Origin: Cucumis sativus
Taxonomy: Eukaryota; Streptophyta; Magnoliopsida; Cucurbitales; Cucurbitaceae
Reading direction: 5' to 3'
Length of the DNA: 64,000 nucleotides
NCBI RefSeq assembly: GCF_000004075.3
Contig: NC_026656.2
Span: 5,580,001-5,644,000 of the forward strand
The notes under the pieces are model-generated. The model saw only the letters and a program-made list of their open reading frames with translations, was not told the DNA's origin and did not search any database. The translations under genes were made by a program, and so were the position numbers. How positions within the stretch are numbered: position 1 is the first letter of the stretch; the number at the start of each line of letters is the position of its first letter. Positions 51,101 through 61,125 of the stretch are shown in pieces.

Positions 51101-54100
51101 CTTAAAAACCATTCGAAGGTGCAACTAGGGCTAGTACCACCCAAACCATTTGAAATCAAAAGGGTCAACAAAGAAATGCGGATCATTGCAATAATTTGAT
51201 GGGATATTTTTCTTCAACTGTGCTATGTTTGTACTTGAACGTGCAGCTAGGTAGTATCAAGCCAAAGAAAAACTATTTGCAGCATCCAAAGGGTTTTAGA
51301 AAAGTTCAATTAAACCAAAAAAGGAGGGTCCTCACTATACCTCGATGGGATGTTTTCTTCGACTGTGCCTTCTGAAACGTGCATTGGAGTGGAAGCAACA
51401 GGTTCTTCTTCCTCAAGAAACTCTGAAACAACATAAACAAAAATAAAGGTAATGGGGTGAGCCAACAAAGCATAAAGCAGCTCCTCCGTAATCTACTGCA
51501 GTCAAAACTCAAGACCAAACCATTAAATCGGCATGATTAAAAAAATATTCAGCAAGCGTGCCACTAGGTTCCAGTTTCATCATGGGATGAACTTGATTAA
51601 AGTAAACAAGTACGTCATTTTAATGGCAGCATTAATATTTCTTTTTGAAATGGAAACGAACTTCTTTATTAATGATAATAATGCTCAAAATACGAGAAAG
51701 TTATATAAAGAGTAAAAACAGGTGAGACAAAGGATTTGAGTGCCAAATCTTTGAGATTTGAGTGGAGTAATCTATGTGTGCCAAAACTAATATCAGTACA
51801 AAATAATAAAAGTGTGCCAAAATCAAGAGATTTGAGTGGAGTAATCTATGAAAATCTTTGAGAGGATGGACAACTACGAGCAGTTTCAAATGAGCCAATC
51901 TATCTCGATACTGACTATCCAAAGCTTTCCTTTGGATAGCCAGAATTAAAATTTCACACTCCATATGCAACGAGGACGGCTGTCAGTGAAAGATAATCTC
52001 CACAATATTTATGTGGTTTCTTTTCCTTTTGCATGTTTATTTAGGTTCATATATATTAATGATAATCATTACAAGATTAAGAAACCTTGGAAAGGTAAAC
52101 AGTTGTTTCAGTAATATAAGCGTGTTATGTGAACGTATGCACGTAAAGCAAGCATGTAAAAGAAAATCACAAATACAAGCCTGCACTTAAACCAGCACAA
52201 TTGGTTAGGAAGTTATTACTACAAGCTTCATCCAGCAGATACTTGAACAAATATAACAGTTAGGAAGTACCCAGTGGCCGATTAATGTAGTCATTAACAG
52301 AGATGCACAACTGCTGATCATCTTCAGCTTTGGGCTCCTGGTTACAATTTGTCCAACGCAGTCAGAATCGTGAAAATATTAGAATATAAATAAACTCTCT
52401 AAAAGAACAAAAAGTAATACAGAGATGCTGACCTGCATCCAAAAGAAGAACTTCCTGTCATCTGTTTTAAACTTCAATAAGTAAACTCTTCCTGAAGCTT
52501 GATTGACCTGAAGCAGGCAAACAACAATTTTAACCATGAATGAAAATGTAACAATTTTTTTTTTGTAATTATCATTTATTGGTTTCTTCAGCATCTTGTA
52601 AAGTCAGTTTTCTAGAGCATTTTGTAATTATCAATTTGGTTTAGTACTTTTGAATCAGCGTCTGTTTCTGTAGTTACGGTTTGAAATCCTTTTCTAGGGT
52701 TACTTTTGTTCATTCATATGTATTATTTCATTATTTGAAAGCTTCGTTTGCCCTTAAAAAGCCATTTATTGATTTCATGATAGTTAAGGTCATTGTGGGA
52801 ACATTAACATGGTAAGATGACTTCAAATATAGCTTAGAAGTGACATATTAATTATTGATATTTGGAGATTCCTCGAAGAAATAACTAGTGTGAAACAGTC
52901 ATTGTCAATGGTTGGAGTAACTAAAATCCAGAAAGCATTCACAATGACTGGAGTTATTTCACGAACTAGCACCCTTCCTATTACATAACTAACAAGACAT
53001 TCATTGGAACAATGAAACATGCAAATAAGTCAAAGGAATTACAAAATCCCTCTCTTATTGTCACAAAGTAGCTACTCCATTAAATTTTCTTCTATTCACA
53101 CTCCGCTCACTCGAATAGAGCTAATCACATCTTGGAATTTTGAGTTTCTAAAGACATATGAATGAGAGGATAACTGAAGATGCAGCCACCAATTCTAATA
53201 ATCTAGGAAAGGGTAGATTACATCACTCCAGGCATGACTTGAGATTAAGATTATGATTGTTAGAAGCATCGAGTGTGTTTTCATGCAAATCATTATGAAA
53301 AATTGGTATAGGGGCCTAGGGCATAGCATCAATGTGTTACTCCCTACGCTAATCTATAGATAGAAATCCAAAGCCCCCCAATAGATTGAATCTTTGTTAG
53401 GACATTGGTGTTCTACAGGAATCACAATGCTAAATAACAAGTAGATTCAAAGTCAAAGATACACCTTGTTCAATCAGAGCATGCACGTCCTTATAAAAGA
53501 GGAAAATATACTTGTTTATAAGAAATTATTTTCATTGATAAATGAAAATACGTAGTGGGCAACATGTCCAGAGCCAAAGCAGTTACATAATATTTCTCCA
53601 ATTGGTTATAAGAGATGTTAGATCAGACGAATTCAAAAAAGTACATTTGCACCATGTCATAGCTAACTAGATAGGGTATTCCAAGATTGCTTCAAATGAT
53701 TTCTTATTATCCTTGAAGATGTGGTTGTTTCTATGGCTCCCTGCACTAATCTATGGACTTGGACAGAGAGCCATAGAAACACTCGAATTAGGTATGACCA
53801 CATGATTTTCTTGTGTTTGTTGAAAGGGTGGCCCATGAGAACATATAAGAGTAGGTTTTGGATGTTCTGTGGGAGAAGTGTTGACCAAACAAAGAAAATA
53901 TCAATCACCTCTCTGTTCAATGCTTGCGATCATAGAAGTAGGAGATCAGTTGTTTGAACTTTTCAGTGTGGTTCGGATGTTCTGTGGGAGAGGAGTTGAC
54001 CAACCAAAGAAAATATCAATCACCTCTGTTTCTATAGAAGTGGGGAGATTAGTTGTTTGAACTTTTCAGCTAAATTGTGAGGACACAAAGTTCACTATGG

Positions 54101-57100
54101 CAGCATTGTCGGAGGTCTCTTCAGAGACTAGAGAGATGGAAGAATTGTTTGCTATAGATGTAAACATAAGGGTGCATCGAAACACATGTCTTAACGTATC
54201 TCTATAAGCATCTAACTGCAGAAAGGTATGGCAACTCTCTTCTTTTCCGACTACTGTTTGATTGGAGATCCTTAGCCTCTTGAGTTAGGATGCACTCTTA
54301 GTTCTTCAATTTCCCCTCTTTGTATAGTTTTTCCAATTTCTTTAATGATATTAGTGCTTTTTTAAGGGACAGAGAGAGACAGAGAGAGTATTACACACCT
54401 TCTCAAAAACTGCTTCATCAGGAAAAACAATCTGATCCTGTATACCTCGTATTAAGGAAAATAAAGAAAAAAATCTAGCCAGTAAAATGGCAATAACAGA
54501 AAAAAGTCATAGCTGTGGAATAGAGAAGAGTCAGATGCAACAGCATAATGAATATGATCTTATAACTTTTTGACATCCTTGCATTTGGAAGAACATACCG
54601 TCCATCGAAAAATAAAGTTTAATGAATATACGAATAAAAAAAATACGGTGCTGTCAACACAAAAGCCATCATAAACAGAATGTATCAACCACTCCATGAA
54701 AAACACAAATAAAAAAATTAAGAAATTAAAATTAAGATAATTTTCATTGCTTGCAGAAAAAGCCAGCCCACTATCTACTTCCGTTAACAAGAGTTTGTTC
54801 ACAATGATGATCCAGCATAGTTCATTGTCATTCCATTGCATTTCAATTTCAACCATGACGTATCAGAAATCATAATATTTAATGATGGGATTGCGTGTGT
54901 GTGTGTAGAAGAAGAGTATTTCATCATGAAGTTTAATTAACCGTGGGAAGAAAGAGAAAATCTCATCATTAGGCTCAAAAAGTAGGTGCACTGCTGGACT
55001 TATCTATATACAATTTGTTCTCCCTCTCTTTTTTTGTATTCTCTGAAGTAGGACTCTTTTCAACTTGCCTTTATCTTTTGTCCTTTTTTTAGCGAGGGTG
55101 AGGCTTTAAAAGTCAAGTGAATCAAATGTTCGAGTTAGAACCATACATTCTTAAGTTAATAACCAAAAGAAATAATCAACCCGGGATCTTTGAAAGGTAC
55201 ATGCATTAGCCAAACACAAAGAATTGACCATTAACACAATAACGATCAGGATACATCTTCAATGACATTTTGCGTCCGATCAATCCATTGAAAGTGCAGC
55301 AATCCCTCCTCACCCTGTATGAAAAGATAAAAACAAGGTCCAAATTTTAATTTAATCTTATGAAGGATTAGGTTCAACGGGAAAACATAATTAAAACAGA
55401 TCCACTCATACATAACAACGCTAAGGCAAATAAATTTATTAAAGGGAAAAATTCAAAATTTATACCCCTGAACTTTGGGGTTTGCATCAATTTAAACCTT
55501 AAACTAATAATTGTATCAATTTTAACCTTGAACTTTTGGGAGTCATATCAATTTTAACCACAAACTAATAAATGTATCAATTTAAATCCTAAACAAACTT
55601 TTGGGAGTCATATCAATTTTAGGTAGATGACAACCATGGATTGAACCCATGACCTCTTAATTAGTTATTGAGTCTATGTCTCCTTGGTTACTACTAGACG
55701 AGACCAACCTATGATGGTTAAAAATATGGAGGGAGGTGGAGGAAAGTGGAGGAAAGTTGATTTTGATATGCTTAGTCCTTTCCAGTGCTTGGTTCTTCCG
55801 AGTACGCCATCTAATGATATGTTTTCTTCTCTAAATCCCAATTCCCAAGAGAGGCTACATATAATTTCTTGAAAAAGATGACAAACTTGGAGGGAAGGAC
55901 TAATACCTCCAGCTCAACATGTAGTATTTTGTAAAAAATAACAACAATGAGAATGCTTTCACGGAGGAAAATTATATGTAGGTATAAAAAGAATCGCCCC
56001 CTTCCAAAAAAGAGTAAAGTCATAATTGACAATACTAACTATGAAATGAACCATCATGGATTGGCCCGATGGTAAAAAAGGAGACGTTGCCTCCATAAAG
56101 GGCTAAGAAGTCATGGTTTCAATCTAGGGTGACCATCTTCCTAGAAATTAAATCATATGAGTTTTCTTGACACCTAAATGTTGTAGAGTTAGGCAGGTTG
56201 TCCTGTGAGATCAGTCGAAATGCACATAAGCTTGCTCAGACACTAAAAAATGGTACTAACTATGAAATCAACTCAAATCCAAGAGAAAAATACCTACCTA
56301 ATAATCTATAAGAGGGGGAGGGACCAAAGCCCATTATGAGGCATTAAATATCATAATATCCCACACTTCAATCTCAAATTCCTCCAAACCCATAAACTGA
56401 TAAAAGCATGTGATGTTGTAGGAATAGGATACTATGGTGTAATCCTTAATCTATTAGGATTATGATTAGTTTCTTTTATTTATTAGGATTAAGGGTTAGT
56501 TTCTTTTATTTATTAGGATTTGGATTAGTTTCCTATAAATAGAGTACTTGTCTTCTTGTATTCAGAACTTCAAAACATTAATAAAATTCTCTCATTAACA
56601 TCAGTATGCCTAATCATCACAAACAATAAGCCCCAATACACTCCAAAGATACAATCCTGCCAAAGAACTCTTCATTTGTCCCGAAAGATAGGATATATGA
56701 GAGTATTATGAATCAAAAGCCACAAGTAAGGGGACTCGACATGGTGGTGTCTTAGGTTCATAGCAGGCACACGTTTTTAATGATGGGTAAGAGACTTGAC
56801 ATTGGAGGTATATGAGGAAAGCTAAAGGGAAAAGGACGGTAAAAAAAAATTAGACACCATAAATAAACCAACCAGCTGCCAACCCATACAACAGCCCAAA
56901 ATTTGGTTCTAAAGCCATTGTGTATCATAATTTTGGACAACTGAGAATACAATCTCTTAAAAAGAAACCAAATGCAAAATTTTGTATATGGCAAAGCAGT
57001 AGAATGCTCTAAAGAAAACCAATTCCACAATTAACATATAACAGAAAGATCAGATTATATAAACAAGAAAAAGTTCAAACTCACCCTTCCAATACGAACA

Positions 57101-59137
57101 AGTCCTTTGCGTGTATCGGGTACAACCCTTTTTCCTTCAAAACACATTTTTCCAGCACGAAACTCCAGAAGTATTTCCTGCCACAGGATCGATTAATTTG
57201 GGACAAATAAAATGTTAACCAAAATAAAAAGTGAGAATATAAATATAAATGATTCTAGTAGACTGGCTATCCAGAATTATTGTATTATTTCTTTAGGAGA
57301 AACAATCCTAAGCTTTTTTATGTGAATAATTTTCTTTCTGTTGAATTTATGATTTTTTTTAGGAAACAATTTTCATTGAGATAAAAATGAAAGAATACAG
57401 CAATACAGGAATAAACAAAATCAACCCCATCAAAAGAGAAAGGAAGCCCCCCTAGAAGAAGGGATTCCAACTATACAGAATTGGGCCTAAAGAGTAGTAA
57501 TAAAAAAGTTGTCGAAACCAAAGTCCAAAGAGAAACATATCTAACCAGAGACTAAATCTCAAAAGAACCCCTCTTAGAACCCCTAAACAACTTGTTATTC
57601 CACTCCCCCCAGAAAACCCAAAGAACGGTCCACCCCCCACCACCCATAAGGAGCGTCTCTTCTCACGAAAAGGCGGATGAAGAAGGAACTCCCCAATCAT
57701 TTCACTAGTAACCATGCCAAACAAGTAGGAACCTAAGTGTCTGAAAAAAAAAAAAGAATGGCAGGCAGCTCTCACAAATTCACAACGCAAAATAATATGA
57801 TTCGAGTCTTCATCTGCCTACCAATAGATAATACAACGAAGTGGACCAACAAGCGAGGGAAGCTTCCTAGCAAGCTGATCCATCATGTTGGCCGAGCAAG
57901 ACTTGCCAGGTAAAAAAATTCACTTTCCTTAGGATCTCAATCTTCCACAGCACAGAAAAGACCAACTCATCAAGGGGAAAAGGGTCAAACAAACAACTAA
58001 AAAGAGACTTGCAAGAGAATCCCTCCAAAGGATTGGGACTCCAGACCCTCAAATCCCTTCTCCCACGCCTAAAAGAGTAACCCTCAAGTAAAGACGAAAG
58101 ATAGGTTACGCCAGTCACTTCCCAATAGAAGAGAGAATGAACAGGAGCACCTATCATCCATCCCTAACCAAGAAATCAGACGCAAGATGATTTTTAAGGG
58201 AAGAAAAAAGGTAAAGATGAAGAGATAAAGAACAAAAAGGCATATCCCCCACCCACTGATCTTCCCAAAAGTACATGTTATTCCTTTCTACCAACACATA
58301 ATGGACAATGTGAACAAGAGAAGGGAGCTCATTGGAAACATCCTTCCACAATTTCCGGTAGATGCCTTTAACCCCTTTCGTCAGCCACTTAAAAAGGATG
58401 AGGACCGTGTTTACTAGAAATATTCTTATTGCAAAGATGCTCAAGGTGGAACCACCACAACTACTTAGCTAACAAAGATCTATTACGAAGCCTAAAATTC
58501 TTGATCTCTAACTCCTCAAACTCAATTGCCTCTCAATGATCTCCCACCTAACAACTGTGATCGTTGATCCTTTACCTTTTCCTTCCTCCTCTCCTTATCA
58601 AAGGAAATTGGCATCATCCTTTCCAAAAGCTTGAAACCTCCCACGGGCTCTGAAGAAGAAAAAGAATACGCCGGAATACCACTCAACATAGACCTGATTA
58701 AGGTAAGCCAACCATATATTAAAAAGAAACCCTTCTTTATGAGGCAAGTCTTTCTTTAACTTTATCCACCACGGGATTCCAAAAAACTAAAGATTTAGGA
58801 TTACTGCCCAGAGGAAGACCAATGTAATAAAAACAGACTCCCACAGTTTCTTCATATTAGGCAGCCTCTGTTCTATCATTTTCCTTAATAGAGACGTTAT
58901 CGATCAAAGTAATTCGTCGATAAAAATTAGCTCCAATGATCAAACTGAAAATTTATTTACAGAAGTTAAACATGCAGCAGGATAGACTCCCTACCTCTCC
59001 CTGCTTCCAAGTATATACTCGCAAAACGAATCAATGTTTTGATAGCAATACGTACATGTACTGTAAAATACATTGGATAAGAAGCCTAAACATTTTACCT
59101 GCATTTCTGGAACAGCCTCTGTAGACGACGAGTCCAT
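48181..59137 (-). CDS. RPN13: 26S proteasome ubiquitin receptor RPN13 (ADRM1)
   Basis: Ubiquitin receptor of the 19S regulatory particle; in other organisms it docks on RPN2 and recruits the deubiquitinase UCH37. Thirteen exons, all phase-consistent: 59137-59099, 57177-57085, 55314-55255, 54437-54399, 52507-52433, 52337-52271, 51422-51341, 50190-50126, 50034-50008, 49491-49397, 49319-49242, 49152-49098, 48317-48181. The product is 303 aa. The N-terminal PRU domain (about residues 13-125) shows [45 protein letters not shown] and [17 protein letters not shown]. An acidic linker follows ([11 protein letters not shown]). The C-terminal DEUBAD-type region shows [39 protein letters not shown] and [20 protein letters not shown]. 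Intron 10 uses a GC donor. Exon 9 is only 27 bp. Introns 1, 2 and 4 hold LINE, SINE, LTR and tandem-repeat sequence. Confidence 0.95.
49320..49396 (-). other. GC-AG intron (RPN13 intron 10)
   Basis: Exon 10 ends ...CCGGAG and is followed by GCATGT; the acceptor is TTTCAG before GGTCCATGG. Only this boundary keeps the frame and gives the conserved [12 protein letters not shown]. The nearby GT (after GCAT) would shift the frame and reach a stop at once. The intron is 77 bp. Confidence 0.85.
53858..54072. repeat. Imperfect tandem duplication of about 115 bp (RPN13 intron 4)
   Basis: GATGTTCTGTGGGAGAAGTG and the following AAAGAAAATATCAATCACCT, through GTTTGAACTTTTCAG, occur twice in direct order, starting at about 53858 and 53975. 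The second copy lacks about 20 bases. Confidence 0.8.
55620..55709 (-). mobile_element. Au-like SINE fragment, minus strand (RPN13 intron 2)
   Basis: Minus strand: an A-box-like TGGTCTCGTCTAGTAGTAAC, then GGAGACATAGACTC, then a B box in GTCATGGGTTCAATCCATGG at about 55651-55632. This matches the 5' tRNA-derived half of the plant Au SINE as I know it. The 3' half is missing. Confidence 0.65.
56058..56250 (+). mobile_element. Au-like SINE (RPN13 intron 2)
   Basis: Nearly full-length tRNA-derived SINE: A box TGGCCCGATGG (56062-56072), B box GGTTTCAATCT (56115-56125), a middle with TTTTCTTGACACCTAAATGT and GGCAGGTTGTCCTGTGAGAT, and a 3' end of CATAAGCTTGCTCAGACACT followed by A residues. Word order and length (about 190 bp) agree with the Au SINE family, recognised from memory. 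Confidence 0.75.
56405..56625 (+). mobile_element. Copia-like LTR fragment (RPN13 intron 2)
   Basis: Three near-repeats of ATTAGGATT...TTAGTTTCTTTTATTT lead into TATAAATA (56534-56541) and AATAAAATTC, the usual LTR promoter and polyadenylation layout. Internal retroelement sequence is absent, so it is a solo or truncated LTR. Confidence 0.55.
57360..58900 (-). mobile_element. 5'-truncated LINE (RPN13 intron 1)
   Basis: Three broken minus-strand frames encode the C-terminal part of plant LINE ORF2. At 58444-58154 [20 protein letters not shown] occurs. At 58157-57867 [20 protein letters not shown] and [19 protein letters not shown] (zf-RVT region) occur. At 57790-57452 there is further tail. 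Upstream, 58600-58850 reads as reverse-transcriptase C-terminus with frame breaks. The 3' UTR ends near 57360 in an AT-rich tail. Same orientation as RPN13; dead. Confidence 0.8.
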
Positions 59138-59139
59138 AT

Positions 59140-59600
59140 CTTCACTTATTCAATTCAACTTCCAACAACAAGAGAACTACCACAGAGCAAAAGAAACTTA
59201 AAAACAAATAATCCAATTAAAGAAACACACAAACCCAATAAAGTTTGAACAAAAAAAAAAAAAAAAAGAAGTACGCATATCAAATCAACTAAACCTCATA
59301 ATACAAGAAACCCTTTTGAGGGTTGAAATGAAAAAAGATTGAGCAAAGAAACAGGTGAAAAAGAATGAATCGTAAAGGTGGAAGGAGATGATTATACCAA
59401 GAAATCGATAGAGAAAGTAGTTGGAAAATGGGAACCCGAAGAGGAAGAGAGCACTGAATTTGTAGATTGAGATATTTATTCTCTTATTTCCTTCTCGTTT
59501 TGTTCTAAATAGGAAGGTGTAAGCTCGAACGAGAAGCCAAGCCGCTGTATTTGTTGCGCTGTTCTATAAATCTTTTATTTAGAAGCAAAAGCAATTTGCA
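59140..59600 (-). other. RPN13 5' UTR and promoter
   Basis: Contains a plausible 5' leader with a candidate donor TTGGTATAATC near 59400 and a poly-T run (about 59251-59268 as A on the plus strand), so a leader intron is possible. No firm TATA box. Confidence 0.35.
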
Positions 59601-60805
59601 ATTGTCCATATACATTACTACGTGTATGCGATGGAAGTGCAACAAACGAAATACCAAAAATCCACCGATTCAAATCATCCAAATACATTTATGAATTTGG
59701 TTTGTGTTTTTAGTTTAAAATTAATACATTTTGATACAACAATTATTGATTTGGTTTCAATCTTTTTTATTAAAAACCAATCAAAACTAAATTATATTTA
59801 GGGTTTTTTTTTTAAAAAAAATAACAAACTAGCAAAACATTTATAATTTTGAAAACAGAAAAAGTGCACATACCTACTATGAAAAATATAAATTAATTAG
59901 CCATACGTGTGTAATTCTCTTCTAAATGATCATGATACCTGATCGTGTATTAAGCGATAAAAAAAATGATTCAAATCTAAACGATTGTGTTGACTATGTT
60001 AAAGGATCGGGTTAACAATGTTAAACGATCATTTACATCATATCCACATGATCGTGTAATTAGTTTTAAACGATGGAAAAAATGCTTTAAATCTAAATGA
60101 TCATGTTAACCATGTTAAATGATTGTATTGACTATAATAAACGATCGTTTAAATTATATACACACAATCGTGTAGTTCTAATTAAACAATTGAAAATTTT
60201 TAACTAAAAAAACTAACATAAAGATAGATAGAATGGGTGGAAAATGTACGTTAAGTTGATAAAATGTAAGAAATTTGAAAATGTTGAACATGAAAATTCG
60301 TACCCTCACTTTCTTAAATTTTTTTTTTCCGACTGGAATTGGTTATTAAAGAAAAAAGAGGTAATTGTGTTTGAAACTTACAAGTACCTAGAATTATAAA
60401 ATGATTTTTTCAAAATTGTACCACCAACAAACTTGAATTTCTTTCATTGTCCATCAATGTTGACACTTAGTTTTCTTCTTATTTGTTACTGAACTAGTAC
60501 ATATAAACATCCAACTTCAAGCTTGGGGATTACTTTATTAAGAAACATGTTCACAAAGATTTGTGTTGTATTTCAAAACTGGGAATCTTCTTCCTTATGG
60601 AGAGATTTTCAAAGCAAAGTTGCTTAGCTATAATCAGTTCATTGAGAAGCTTCATTCAGTTTTTGGGTCCCAACAAAGAAAATAATCATTTTCCATATGC
60701 TCATACATAATAAAGTTTGGAAGAATTTGATTTTCTCCCTACTTGATGTGTCTGCGATGCTAATGCAGGAGCTTATGTCCAATCTCTAGCCTCCATATCA
60801 CAAGT
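59601..60805. other. Intergenic between RPN13 and the NSRP1-like gene
   Basis: No gene is seen. It contains AAACGATC repeat copy C (listed separately) on the left and the probable 3' end of the NSRP1-like transcript on the right. Confidence 0.4.
59845..60190 (+). repeat. AAACGATC-rich dispersed repeat, copy C
   Basis: The left border TTTTGAAAACAGAAAAAGTG matches those of copies A and B at 15.9-17.0 kb. Internal units here read TAAACGATC..GTGTTGACTATG/CATGTTAAACGATCG, a different expansion of the same AAACGATC core. Confidence 0.6.
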
Positions 60806-61029
60806 TTAATAATGGCATTCCATCTGCACAAACAAAGGGACCATCATTTAATGCAACAAAATATGTTTGAAAGTTCATAAATCACAACTTGATATTTGCT
60901 ATAAGGGAAAACTTCACTTACTTTCAATGAAAACGCTGCAACTTCAAGCAACTGCGTTCTTCGGGTTTCATTTGAAGCTCTCACACGAACCATAAAACAG
61001 AATGCAATGTTGCAGCCAATGGTTAAAGA
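60806..61029 (-). other. Candidate alternative 3' exons of the NSRP1-like gene
   Basis: Two segments, 61029-60922 and 60823-60806, are bounded by an AG acceptor, a strong donor AAAGTAAGTG and a TGTGCAG acceptor (98-bp intron). Joined in phase 0 they stay open for 41 codons (SLTIGCNIAFCFMVRVRASN onward). They could be a 3' UTR with an intron or an alternative C-terminus; I recognise no domain. Confidence 0.3.
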
Positions 61030-61125
61030 CTAATTTGACTATTAAGAACATAATTATCAGATATTCTTGATACAACAATGACATTTACATATTAGTACTC
61101 AGTTTAATCTAGTTTGACAAGTATT

